A stretch of DNA of 64,000 nt from positions 17,962 through 81,961 of the forward strand of contig JAKQNR010000011.1 in NCBI GenBank assembly GCA_029565685.1, in the 5' to 3' direction. The notes under the pieces were generated by a model, which made no database searches, had not been told where the DNA came from, and worked only from the letters and a program-made list of their open reading frames with translations. Positions 15,616 through 24,727 of this stretch are shown here, one piece after another. Origin of the DNA: a bacterium. GTDB taxonomy: Bacteria > Zhuqueibacterota > Zhuqueibacteria > Residuimicrobiales > Residuimicrobiaceae. Position numbers and translations under genes: made by a program. Numbering within the stretch: position 1 is the stretch's first letter; each line of letters opens with the position of its first letter.

Positions 15616-16175
15616 GGACTCTTTTCAATCAATGCGGCTGGACCGCCAAGCCGGTCACGGTTCGGCTGACCGATTCCCTTGAAGGATTCTATCTTGAAAT
15701 TGTGGCTATTTACTGAAACGATTCAACCACCAAGGTCGCGAAGAACGCGGAGAGAATGCTGTTCGATGGATGATTGAAAACGATCGTTCACTGTGCCATG
15801 AGGAATCCAGCGACACACCGGACCACAACTATTTTCATGTTCTGTTCGTCGCTGGATCCTTATTTTGTCTTTCCGAGCCCGCAGCCCCGCATCTCCACAA
15901 GACCGCTGCAGTCGTAGAGGGCGAGGAGTCTATCGTCGCACCGGGCTATACCCTTTCGTCCATTCTGTTCGCTGCTGGATCCTTCGGCGCTTGCAGATTC
16001 AGCATGCAGGCTCATGGATCCATGGTTTTGCGCCGCAGGATGACAAGATAACATTCTGTCTTTTCGCGCCCGCGGCATCGATGCTTTCCCTCCAGAGCCA
16101 AATACTCCTTGCCTTTTGCCTTTGCACTTGTTACTTTAAAAACCAAACCACCGCTCCCCAGGCAGAGAAACCCTG
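15616..16175 (+). other. intergenic region with degenerate interspersed-repeat sequence
   Basis: About 560 bases without a supportable gene. Related segments recur inside it: TTCTGTTCGTCGCTGGATCC near 15840 and TTCTGTTCGCTGCTGGATCC near 15963, and GTCTTTCCGAGCCCGC near 15866 and GTCTTTTCGCGCCCGC near 16058. The mix of such pieces with GGATCCTTCGGCGCTTGC and AGGATGACA looks like a decayed dispersed intergenic repeat. No ATPase gene for the following ribose transporter is present. Confidence 0.55.
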
Positions 16176-17150
16176 ATGAAAAATCTGGTTGAAAAACGGC
16201 TGGCTCGTATTTTCATTATTTTTCTCCTTCTATGCCTTGCCATCGGCGGCCTCGAAGCCCTGCTCAAACCGGCGCCGGTTTTTTTCAAATCCATAAACCT
16301 GATGAACATCCTGCTGCAAACCTCCATCAACACCATTATTGCGGTGGGCATGACCTTTATCATCATCACCGCTGGCATCGATCTGGCGGTCGGGTCCACC
16401 CTGGCCTTGTGCAATGTGCTCATGGGGTTGGTCATGCCGGCGGTGGGGCTGCAGCACCCATTTTTTCAGATCAGCCTTGCGGTGATTGCCGCTCTGGCAG
16501 TCGGCGGGTTCATCGGATTTCTCAACGGCGGAATCTCGGTGGCCTGGCGCATCCCGCCGTTCATCGTCACCCTGGGCATGCTGGGGATCGCCCGCGGCCT
16601 GGCTCTGTGGTTAAGCGACAGTCAGACCGTCAATCTGATCGGACGGGTGGATTCGGCCTTTTCCTTTATCGGCAACGGCCGGCTGTTGGGTGTACCCATG
16701 CCGGCGGTTTTTGCCCTGCTGGTGGTGGCGGTCGGTCACTTTTTACTCAACCAAACCCGTTTCGGCCGCTATGCGATCGCCATCGGCGGCAACCGGGAGG
16801 CGGCGCGAATGTCCGGTATTCGCGTCGGTTATTACACCACTCTGGCCTATGTCTTTGCCGGCCTGTTGGTCGGTCTGGCGGCGGTCGTGCAGACCAGCCG
16901 TCTGGGTTCAGCCAATCCCACCATCGGCGCCGGCTATGAGCTCTATGCGATTGCCGCGGCCATCATCGGCGGCACCAGTTTGATGGGCGGCGAGGGCGCC
17001 ATCGGCGGCACTCTGATCGGCGCGCTGATCATCGGTGTGCTGAACAATGGGTTGACGCTGATGAATATTGCGGATGAAATCAAACAGATCATCATCGGCC
17101 TGGTGATCATCATCGCTGTCATGGCGGATCGCAGAAGGAGGACGCAGTGA
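16176..17150 (+). CDS. rbsC: ribose/sugar ABC transporter permease RbsC-like
   Basis: A 324-residue permease of the carbohydrate uptake transporter-2 class (BPD_transp_2), with eight to ten membrane segments. Typical motifs include GMTFIIITAGIDLAVGS, GGNREAARMSGI and AIAAAIIGGTSLMGGEGAIGGTLIGALI. It would form the inner-membrane channel for ribose or a related sugar. Its stop overlaps the GTG start of the binding-protein gene, and the whole four-gene set is translationally coupled. The matching ATPase (rbsA) is absent both upstream and downstream in this window, so energy coupling must come from elsewhere. The assignment to ribose leans on the linked ribokinase. Confidence 0.88.
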   Translation: MKNLVEKRLARIFIIFLLLCLAIGGLEALLKPAPVFFKSINLMNILLQTSINTIIAVGMTFIIITAGIDLAVGSTLALCNVLMGLVMPAVGLQHPFFQISLAVIAALAVGGFIGFLNGGISVAWRIPPFIVTLGMLGIARGLALWLSDSQTVNLIGRVDSAFSFIGNGRLLGVPMPAVFALLVVAVGHFLLNQTRFGRYAIAIGGNREAARMSGIRVGYYTTLAYVFAGLLVGLAAVVQTSRLGSANPTIGAGYELYAIAAAIIGGTSLMGGEGAIGGTLIGALIIGVLNNGLTLMNIADEIKQIIIGLVIIIAVMADRRRRTQ

Positions 17151-18094
17151 ACGGAAGAAAGCTTTTGGCAACTCTGGTCGTCGGGTGCAGCCTGTTCTTC
17201 GCCTGTTCCACAAAAAATCAAGGCACTGAAAAACCCACCTTGGCCTTGATCATGAAAACGCTGAGCAATCCCTTTTTCATCAAGATGGGTCAGGGTGCGC
17301 AGCGGGCCGCTGATTCTCTGTCGGTTCCCCTGCTGATCGGCACGGTAGCGCAAGAGATCGACATCAATCAGCAGATCAGTCTGGTGGAAGACATGATCGT
17401 GCAAGGCGTCAAGGCGATCTTGATTGCGCCGGTGGATTCCAAGGCGATCGTCCCGGTGCTGGTCAAAGCCCAGGCGCAGGGCATTCTGATCATCAATCTG
17501 GACAACCGGATCGATGCCGATGCGGCCGCTGCGAGCGGTTTGCGCATCGCCAGCTATGTCGGCGTGGATAACGAAGAAGGCGGACGAATGTCCGGCGCGT
17601 ATCTGGTGCAGCTGTTGGGCGGCAAAGGCAGAGTGGCCATGCTGGAGGGCATTCGCGGCGTGGATAACGCCGAAGCGCGCAAACGGGGTTTTTTGAAATC
17701 GCTGCAGGGAACCGGCGTGGAGCTGGCAGCCAGTCAGTCCGCTAATTGGCTGCAGGACCAGGCTCTGGACGTGTTCAGCAACATGCTGCAGGCCAATCCG
17801 GATCTGGATGGTCTGTTCTGCGCCAACGACATGATGGCGTTGGGCGCGATTCAGGCTTTGCGCCAGGCCGGCAAAAGCGGACAAGTCCGCGTGACCGCGT
17901 TCGACAACATCGAAGCGGCTCGACTGGCGCTGCGGGAAGGCGTGCTGCATGCCACCATCGATCAGCATCCCGAGCTGATGGGCTATTATGGCGTGGTCAT
18001 CGCCAGAGAAGCGCTGGCAGGCCGGGTCACCAGGGAAAAGCTGGTTCCGCTGGAATTGATCACCCGCGAAAATTTACCGGAGGAAACGAAATGA
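17147..18094 (+). CDS. rbsB: ribose/sugar ABC transporter substrate-binding lipoprotein RbsB-like
   Basis: A 315-residue periplasmic-binding protein with a lipoprotein signal (LLATLVVGCSLFFAC, lipidated Cys about residue 20). Type I sugar-binding fold: LALIMKTLSNPFFIKMGQG at the N-terminal lobe, GVKAILIAPVDSKAIVP, a hinge segment with CANDMMALGAIQAL, and VTAFDNIEAARLALREG. The start is GTG 17147, four bases inside the permease gene, with AAGGAGG upstream. It captures the sugar outside the inner membrane for RbsC. The stop overlaps the next start (ATGA). Confidence 0.9.
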   Translation: MNGRKLLATLVVGCSLFFACSTKNQGTEKPTLALIMKTLSNPFFIKMGQGAQRAADSLSVPLLIGTVAQEIDINQQISLVEDMIVQGVKAILIAPVDSKAIVPVLVKAQAQGILIINLDNRIDADAAAASGLRIASYVGVDNEEGGRMSGAYLVQLLGGKGRVAMLEGIRGVDNAEARKRGFLKSLQGTGVELAASQSANWLQDQALDVFSNMLQANPDLDGLFCANDMMALGAIQALRQAGKSGQVRVTAFDNIEAARLALREGVLHATIDQHPELMGYYGVVIAREALAGRVTREKLVPLELITRENLPEETK

Positions 18095-19647
18095 GGCCTA
18101 TGATGTTTGTGTCGGCCATGGCCGGTCTTTTATTGTGCGTCTGCCGGCAGGCCGGTTATCAAGAGATCCCGCTGGATGAGCTGCGCGATAAAATCGCCGG
18201 CGGTTGGGCCGGCAAGATGATCGGCGTCTCTTACGGCGCGCCCACCGAGTTCCGCGCTCAGGGCAAAACCTATGACGAGCCGTTGTCCTGGAGCCCGGAG
18301 CGGGTCGCCAATGCGCTGGAACAGGACGACCTCTATGTGCAGATGAGTTTCATGATGACCATGGACCGGTGGGGACTGGATGCGCCGGCGGCTAAGTTCG
18401 CCGAGTCTTTTGCCACAGCCGGCTATCGTTTGTGGCACGCCAACGTGCAGGCGCGGAAGAATTTTCAGGACGGCATTTTGCCGCCCGAATCCGGCAGTCC
18501 AAAGTACAACCTCCATTGCGATGATATCGATTTCCAGATCGAATCCGACTATATCGGCTTTATCTGTCCGGCCATGCCGCAGACCGCGAACCGGATGGCG
18601 GACAAGATCGGCCACATCATGAATTACGGCGACGGCGTGTACGGCGGCATGTTCGTGGCTGCGCTTTACAGCGCCGCATTTTTCGAAAGGGAGATAGACC
18701 GCATCGTCGCGAGCGCGGTCCGCGCCATTCCGCCGCAGAGCGATTACCGCCGCTGCGTGGAGGATGTGATCCGCTTGCACCAGCGCTATCCGGACGACTG
18801 GCGCGCCGCTTGGCAGGAGCTGGAGCAGGCCTGGGGCGATGTGGACCTCTGCGGCGCTCTGGTCCCTTTTAACATCGATGCCAAGCTCAACGGCGCTTAT
18901 ATCGTCATGGGCCTGCTCTACGGTCAGGGCGATTTTGCAAAGACGCTGGAGATCAGCACCCGCTGCGGCCAGGACTCGGACTGCAATCCCAGCAATGCGG
19001 CGGCGGTGATCGGCGTAATGAACGGCTATCGCGCCATTCCGGAGCAGTGGAAGAGCGGCATCGCAGCCATCGCTGACTCACAATTCATTTTTACCGACTA
19101 TTCTTTCCGCACCGTGGTCGATCGAAGCCTCGAGTACGCCAAACAGCTGATCGTCGACAACGGCGGACGCATCGACGGAACCAGGGCGCTCATCAAGGCG
19201 CAACCGCCGCTGCCGCCGGCCTTGGAGGTTTCTTTTCCCGCCACGATCCCCATCCAGCGCATCGCCGCTGAAGAGATGACCGCCTGGCTGTGGGATGGAC
19301 CCTGGCAGGATCACGAGACGGCCGGCAAGCTGCAGGCAAGAAGCGCAGAGGCCGCCGGCGCCTCGGTGGCCTTTGGCTTTACCGGCAACGGCATCGTCAT
19401 CACCGGAGATTGGCTCAAGGACGGCGGCAAGGCGGATGTCTATCTGGACGGCGTGCTGCACCGCACTATCGACACCCATTATTACTGGGCCGGAGAAGAA
19501 AAAAGAAACAGCTTTCTCTGGCATGCAATGAATCTGCGGCAGGGCGAACACACGGTCACGCTGATGGTGAGTGGAAAGAAAAAGACAGAGTCCTTGGGAA
19601 CCAAACTTTGCATCACCGGCGCGACCCTGTTTGGAACAAAACCATGA
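18091..19647 (+). CDS. exported ADP-ribosylglycohydrolase-family protein
   Basis: A 518-residue protein with an N-terminal hydrophobic signal (MMFVSAMAGLLLCVC; the Cys could be lipidated). The ADP-ribosylglycohydrolase/crystallin J1-like fold spans about 25-380, with IAGGWAGKMIGVSYGAP, the acidic DDIDFQIESDYIG, GDGVYGGMFVAALY and RCGQDSDCNPSNAAAVIG, which hold candidate metal-binding aspartates. The C-terminal 120 residues form a separate beta-rich domain (VAFGFTGNGIVITGDW ... GEHTVTLMV) like sugar-binding modules. ATG 18091 overlaps the binding-protein stop and has GGAGG upstream. Encoded between a ribose-binding protein and ribokinase, it probably releases ribose from ADP-ribosyl or nucleoside compounds outside the cytoplasm; the true substrate is unknown. 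Confidence 0.85.
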   Translation: MRPMMFVSAMAGLLLCVCRQAGYQEIPLDELRDKIAGGWAGKMIGVSYGAPTEFRAQGKTYDEPLSWSPERVANALEQDDLYVQMSFMMTMDRWGLDAPAAKFAESFATAGYRLWHANVQARKNFQDGILPPESGSPKYNLHCDDIDFQIESDYIGFICPAMPQTANRMADKIGHIMNYGDGVYGGMFVAALYSAAFFEREIDRIVASAVRAIPPQSDYRRCVEDVIRLHQRYPDDWRAAWQELEQAWGDVDLCGALVPFNIDAKLNGAYIVMGLLYGQGDFAKTLEISTRCGQDSDCNPSNAAAVIGVMNGYRAIPEQWKSGIAAIADSQFIFTDYSFRTVVDRSLEYAKQLIVDNGGRIDGTRALIKAQPPLPPALEVSFPATIPIQRIAAEEMTAWLWDGPWQDHETAGKLQARSAEAAGASVAFGFTGNGIVITGDWLKDGGKADVYLDGVLHRTIDTHYYWAGEEKRNSFLWHAMNLRQGEHTVTLMVSGKKKTESLGTKLCITGATLFGTKP

Positions 19648-20600
19648 AGCAGGAAGAGACTCGATTCGACGGCCGGCCGCGCCTCTGCGTGGTCGGCAGC
19701 GCCAACACCGACCTGATCATCAAGGCCAGCCGCCTGCCGCGTCCCGGTGAAACCGTGTGCGACGGCGCGTTCTCCATCGCGGCCGGCGGCAAGGGCGCCA
19801 ATCAGGCTGTGGCTGCGCAACGACTCGGCGCCGCGGTGAGTTTGGTGGCCACATTGGGGCAGGACGCCTTTGGCGATCAGGCCCTGCAGCTGTATGAGGC
19901 TGAAGGCATCGACGTGCGATTTGTCGCCCGCCATGCCTCAGCCGCCACCGGCGTGGCTTTTATCCTGGTCGATGATAAAGGCGAGAACAGCATTGTGGCG
20001 GCTGCGGGCGCCAATGCCCATACCACGCCGGCATGGGTAGATCAGGCCGCTGCGGCGATTCGCACCGCCGGCGCGCTGGTGCTGCAGTTGGAAATTCCTT
20101 TGCCGGCAGTGATCCGCGCTGCAGAGATCGCGGCGGAAAATAAAGTGCCGGTGATCCTCAATCCCGCGCCGGCGGCTGCTGTTCCAGACTCGCTGCTGGC
20201 CATGGTCGACACTCTCACGCCCAACGAGTGGGAGGCGCAGGCGCTGACCGATCTGGCGGTGAAGGACGACGACTCTGCGCACCGCGCTGCGCAAAAGCTG
20301 CTGGCCAAGGGCGTGCGCACGGTGATCATCACTCTGGGCAGCCGCGGCGCTTGGCTGGAAACACACGATCAGGCGGAGCACATTCCCGCCTTTGCGGTTC
20401 AGGCTCAAGACACCACTGCAGCCGGCGATGTATTCACCGCTGCACTGGCCGTAGCGCTGACGGAAAAAAGGACGCTGGGGCAGGCGGTCCGCTTTGCCAG
20501 CGCAGCCGCAGCGATTTCGGTCACGCGTCTGGGCGCACAGCCTTCAGCGCCGGAACGGAAACAGGTGGAAAAATGGCTGGCGGAGCGACCCAAGGGATAG
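19644..20600 (+). CDS. rbsK: ribokinase
   Basis: A 318-residue PfkB-family kinase, the usual ribokinase length. The N-terminal signature is VVGSANTDLIIKASRLPRPGET, the substrate lobe motif GGKGANQAVAAQRLGA, then NPAPAA, LTPNEWEA, and the catalytic anion-hole motif DTTAAGDVF, where the AAGD form is also found in E. coli RbsK. It phosphorylates ribose to ribose 5-phosphate in the cytoplasm. ATG 19644 overlaps the previous stop (ATGA), so it is translationally coupled as the last gene of the ribose operon. Confidence 0.92.
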   Translation: MKQEETRFDGRPRLCVVGSANTDLIIKASRLPRPGETVCDGAFSIAAGGKGANQAVAAQRLGAAVSLVATLGQDAFGDQALQLYEAEGIDVRFVARHASAATGVAFILVDDKGENSIVAAAGANAHTTPAWVDQAAAAIRTAGALVLQLEIPLPAVIRAAEIAAENKVPVILNPAPAAAVPDSLLAMVDTLTPNEWEAQALTDLAVKDDDSAHRAAQKLLAKGVRTVIITLGSRGAWLETHDQAEHIPAFAVQAQDTTAAGDVFTAALAVALTEKRTLGQAVRFASAAAAISVTRLGAQPSAPERKQVEKWLAERPKG

Positions 20601-21410
20601 AATTATTCGCTTTCTTTTTTTCCTATCTCGGTGAATAGCTGGACAAAAAAGTGCAGGGCAGTGACTTTAGCTCGAGCGAGTGATTGACTTTTTGAAAATA
20701 AAACGGCGACTGCAGTGTGGATCAGCACTGCTGATGCCCGGTTTTCTCCGCATTATGAATTTTCTGAATGTATGATCATCGAGTCAGAGTCGTTGCGCTT
20801 TTCAACCGAATGACGCCGATTTCGCCCTGATTATTTGTTGATCTTTTAATCGCTGTTCTTGCACGCCGCTTTTTTCTGAAACAATCATCTTGCATTTGTT
20901 TTTCCGCCAAAGACGAACGGCTCCATGGTCTGGTCTCATTGTTGAAAAACAAATATCCTTGTCGCACTCTACAAACCGCCGGTTTCTTTTTTTTCAGACA
21001 CGTTCTTCTCCTTTTCCTCGTACGGCTTTATCCGCTCTCCCCGCAGACAGCCGTTTTCCTTTTTCCAGACCCTTTGTGAAACACACTGTTTAAAAGCGAA
21101 ACGCTTTTTCTTTGCGCTCGAACAGGAGACCTGGCGCTGTTGGAATACGCTTTGCAGCTGCGTAAAATATTTTTCTGTAAAATAAATAGAAACATAATAT
21201 TAAAAATTTCGCTTCCTGTGACAATTCATTGGGAATATAGGAATTACTCAAGGGTTTAGGGCCCAATATTTGCTTTTGCACAGAAACGACAGGGTGTAGT
21301 CTATTATCAATCCAGAAACCATGGAAGCAATTTGTTGCAACCTGTTAATAAAATAGAGTTAGGAGGTTCTGCAAAACGGGGATGAATTGCAGAAACGGAG
21401 GAAAATTGTT
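20601..21410 (+). other. long intergenic region without recognisable genes
   Basis: About 800 bases between the ribose operon and the giant adhesin-like genes. Short frames occur on both strands but none has a convincing ribosome-binding site or family feature. The only structure seen is a weak dyad GCAGTG/CACTGC near 20711-20730. The last 100 bases are AT-rich and presumably hold the promoter of the next gene. Confidence 0.5.
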
Positions 21411-24400
21411 TTGAAGTGGATCACTCTATTACAGGTTCTCGATATAAAATCCCTCAAGCTTGCTGCATGCCGGTTTTTTTTATGGTTGTTTTTTGTCCTG
21501 GCTTTTGCGAGCCTGCTTTCCTTGCTTCGTACAGACGCGTCCGCTGACCCCCTGACAGCGGATGAGCAAGCTTTGTTTGCGGATCGTGCAGCCGATGAAT
21601 CCGCAAAAGCCGAACAAATTTCGGCTGCAGCCGCGGTGTTGAGTTATGTCTCAGGCGACAGCGCCATGGGATTGATCAACCAGCCTCTGACAAAACCTTT
21701 GCAGGTCAAGGTGACGGACCTCTACGGTTTTCCGGTTACGGGCCACAGCGTTTTTTTTGTGGTCAGACGCGGCGGCCGCTTTAACGGACAGACCATGATC
21801 ACCACGCCGACCAATGCGAGCGGCATCGCTGAAGCCACGCCGGTGCTCGGCGCTGTGCCGGGCTTGTACAACAATATCTTTGAAGCCCAGGCGTTTGCCG
21901 ACAACGGCGGCTATCTGATCGGTGCGCCGGTGCGTTTTTCCATTTCTGCCAAAAGCAGTTATGCGGTCACTCTGCGTAAAATCTCCGGCGACCGGCAATC
22001 CGGCCGCACATCCGCCTATCTGCGTGCACCCCTGGTGGTGCAGGCGTTGGACAGCGAAGGGAAGCCGGTGACCGGCCAGACGGTGCGCTTCAAGGTGGTC
22101 AAGGGCAGCGGATTGTTGGGCAATGCGCCGGCGCAGCAGGTGACTCTATTCACCGATACCGCTGGTTTGGCTGCCATCAGCTATCGGTTGGGCGACGAGA
22201 TCGGCGCCGATCTTCAGTCTGTGATTGTTGAGGCGGATGATGGCGTGCACGCTTTACAAAATTCGCCCATGACTTTTACCGCTTCGGCTCTACATGGCCA
22301 ACCGGATGCCGTCGTTTCCGAGATTCGTTCAACCTCGCCGGTTCCGGCGGATGGGCTGAATGCTTCTGTGGTCACGGTGAGAATATATGATGCAAAAAAG
22401 AATCCAGTGCCTGGTGTGGCCGCCTATCTGGTGGTGGACGGAGAGGCCTGCAGCATCGATCAGCCGTCTGGGCTTTCCGATGAACGCGGAGAAATCCGCG
22501 GGGCGGTGCGCTCCACGCGCAGCGGCGCGAAAAAGATCCGCGCTGTAGTGGGCGAGGCCATGGTCCTGCTCAAGGCAGAGACCGTCGCTCAATTTCAGGC
22601 CGGACCGGCGCGCTACATCTCTGTGCTAAGCGGCAACTATCAAGATGGCATTATCAATTCGGCGCTGGCGCAGCCGGTGCGAATCCGGGTGACCGACGCC
22701 TATGAAAATCCGGTGGCCGACGCTTGGGTCTCATGGGCGCCGCTCACTCCCGGCGGTGAAATCAGGCCGGCGTCCTCGAGCCGCACCGACAACCACGGCG
22801 AGTTGCAGGCGACATGGATTTTGGCAGGGCAGGTGGGAACGCAGCGGATGCTGGTTTCCGCCGCCGGCGCTGAGACGATCGAGATCAACGCGCAGGCGGG
22901 TTTGCCTGCAAATGTCAAATTGCATTCAGCCCAGGGCGACGGGCAACTGGCGTTGCCCAACGATGTGTTCAGCGACAGCCTTCATGTGTTGATAACCAAC
23001 TCCAGTCTGGCGCCGATCGCCGGCGTGCCCATACTTTTCACAGTGGTGCAGGGCAGTGCGGTGATTGAAGGTTCCGCCATGCCCAAGAGCAACTGCTTGG
23101 GCAGAGCGGGCGTTCGGGTTGTGGCCGGCGCGGCGCTGGGCGGAGTGCGGGTGGCTGCTTCTGTGGGCGATTCGGCGCGGGTGTTTTTTCATCTGTCGGT
23201 CGCTCAATCGGTGCCGCAGCGATTGCTGGCCATGCATGGCGATCAGCGCTCCGGACCCGTTCTTTCGCTCATACAGGACCTGTCGGTTCAGGTCCTCGAT
23301 CCCTTCGATCATCCTGTGGCCCATGTGCCGGTGGTTTTCACCTGTCACAGCGAGGGCGGACAAATTCTCAGTCAACAGCCGGTGTGGACCTCGGACAACG
23401 GCCTGGCCCTGACCGATGTGCGTCTGGGGCGAAAAAGCGGGCCCTATTATGTCGCCGCCTCAGCGCTGAACTTGCAAGGCTCGCCGGTGACCATGACGCT
23501 GCAGGCTCTGCCGGGCCCGCCCGCATTGCTGGTCGATTATATCGGCAACTGGCAGGAGAGCCGGCCGGAGCAATTTTTATCCTATCCGCTCAAGGTCCGG
23601 GTGCTCGATCTGCAGGGCAACGGCGTTGCCCATGTTCCGGTCGTGTTTGCCATCGCAGAAGGCAACGGACTGTTGGGCAGCGATCCCCTGGTCTACACCG
23701 ACTCCACCGGCAGCGCCGCCATGTTTTGGCGACTGGGCAGAAGCGGACCGCAGACCGTGCATGTGCGCAGCGACCAGTTGGCCGGCCAGATCATCGAGTT
23801 CACCGGCCGCCTGATCGAAAATGAACCACCGGTCATTCTGGCGCCTGCCGACACAGTCATTCAGGAGACCGCCACCCTTGCGTTCACTCTCAATGCGGCG
23901 GATCCGGAGGGCGATCCCTGGTCGTTGCATCTCTCCTCGCTGCCGCGGGGTGCGGTGTTCGACTCGATCAACACCCGGCTGTTCCTCTGGACGCCGGATA
24001 TCGCTCAGCAGGGCCGTTATCCCTTGTCGATCACTGCGCAGGACCGCTATGGCGCGGTGGCGCAGAAAAATATTTTCATCACCGTGGTCAATTTGAACCG
24101 GGCTCCGGTCCTGCAGGTGGAGCCGGACACACTCTCTCTGTCGTTGAATTATTATCGCTCCTATGATTTCTCCGTGGCGGCGATCGATCCGGACGGCGAT
24201 TCGCTCATTTACGACTGGCGGGTCAACGGCCAGACGATCAGCCGGACCCGGGAGGCGCGCATTCTGCCGAATCCCAGCATGCCCGCTCGCTTCGATCTGG
24301 ACCTCGCCGTGTCGGACGGCCAGGTTGCGGTGCATCATGTGTGGAGTCTGCAGATGGCCACGGCGGTGGAGGGACGAGCTGCCGAGGGTCCAAGCGCCGC

Positions 24401-24683
24401 GCCCCGGCAGTTTCACCTGGCGCAGAACTATCCCAATCCCTTTAATCCTGAGACCACGATCTCCTATGAACTCGATCAGCGGGGGCCGATCACGATGCAG
24501 ATCATGAATCTATCCGGTCAAGTCGTACGAACGCTGTGCGCGGAGGTGTCTGAGGCCGGATCCTATCAAAAGAGGTGGGACGGTCGCGACGATGCCGGAC
24601 AGCCGCTGCCGTCCGGATTGTACCTCTGCGCGCTGACCGGAGAGACGCGACGGCAGTTTATTAAATTGATGCTGTTGAAATAA
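21411..24683 (+). CDS. large exported tandem Ig-like (Big_1/invasin-type) protein with C-terminal sorting domain
   Basis: Predicted 1090-residue surface protein. After a long N-terminal signal segment (FFLWLFFVLAFASLLSLL) there are about seven bacterial Ig-like modules of the invasin Big_1 type, each opening with variants of SGDRQSG or SGNYQDG and running through VxVxDxxGNPVxxxPVxF. Two cadherin/Put-Ig-like modules (PADTVIQETATLAF..., APVLQVEPD...) follow. The end is the NYPNPFNPETTISYEL ... GLYLCALTGETRRQFIKLMLLK module used as a type IX sorting signal or FlgD-like Ig domain in FCB bacteria. The start is taken as TTG 21411, because GGAGG at 21397-21401 gives a 9-nt spacing; the alternative TTG 21387 is poorly spaced. 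Adhesion or matrix role is inferred. Confidence 0.82.
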   Translation: MKWITLLQVLDIKSLKLAACRFFLWLFFVLAFASLLSLLRTDASADPLTADEQALFADRAADESAKAEQISAAAAVLSYVSGDSAMGLINQPLTKPLQVKVTDLYGFPVTGHSVFFVVRRGGRFNGQTMITTPTNASGIAEATPVLGAVPGLYNNIFEAQAFADNGGYLIGAPVRFSISAKSSYAVTLRKISGDRQSGRTSAYLRAPLVVQALDSEGKPVTGQTVRFKVVKGSGLLGNAPAQQVTLFTDTAGLAAISYRLGDEIGADLQSVIVEADDGVHALQNSPMTFTASALHGQPDAVVSEIRSTSPVPADGLNASVVTVRIYDAKKNPVPGVAAYLVVDGEACSIDQPSGLSDERGEIRGAVRSTRSGAKKIRAVVGEAMVLLKAETVAQFQAGPARYISVLSGNYQDGIINSALAQPVRIRVTDAYENPVADAWVSWAPLTPGGEIRPASSSRTDNHGELQATWILAGQVGTQRMLVSAAGAETIEINAQAGLPANVKLHSAQGDGQLALPNDVFSDSLHVLITNSSLAPIAGVPILFTVVQGSAVIEGSAMPKSNCLGRAGVRVVAGAALGGVRVAASVGDSARVFFHLSVAQSVPQRLLAMHGDQRSGPVLSLIQDLSVQVLDPFDHPVAHVPVVFTCHSEGGQILSQQPVWTSDNGLALTDVRLGRKSGPYYVAASALNLQGSPVTMTLQALPGPPALLVDYIGNWQESRPEQFLSYPLKVRVLDLQGNGVAHVPVVFAIAEGNGLLGSDPLVYTDSTGSAAMFWRLGRSGPQTVHVRSDQLAGQIIEFTGRLIENEPPVILAPADTVIQETATLAFTLNAADPEGDPWSLHLSSLPRGAVFDSINTRLFLWTPDIAQQGRYPLSITAQDRYGAVAQKNIFITVVNLNRAPVLQVEPDTLSLSLNYYRSYDFSVAAIDPDGDSLIYDWRVNGQTISRTREARILPNPSMPARFDLDLAVSDGQVAVHHVWSLQMATAVEGRAAEGPSAAPRQFHLAQNYPNPFNPETTISYELDQRGPITMQIMNLSGQVVRTLCAEVSEAGSYQKRWDGRDDAGQPLPSGLYLCALTGETRRQFIKLMLLK

Positions 24684-24727
24684 TCCCTGGCGAATCAGTT
24701 GTCTAATCAATAAGGATGGATCATCGT

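Noticed and set aside
17746..18090. Extended reading frame upstream of the ADP-ribosylglycohydrolase start
   Set aside because: The extension lies wholly inside the binding-protein gene in another frame; the ATGA overlap and GGAGG fix the start at 18091.
20711..20730. GCAGTG/CACTGC hairpin after rbsK as terminator
   Set aside because: Only 6 bp with an 8-nt loop and no T-run, more than 100 nt from the stop.
23577..24416. Long antisense frames across the Ig-repeat genes (also 24707-26662, 28604-30103)
   Set aside because: Shadows of repetitive GC-rich coding sequence on the plus strand, without signal peptides, ribosome-binding sites or families of their own.
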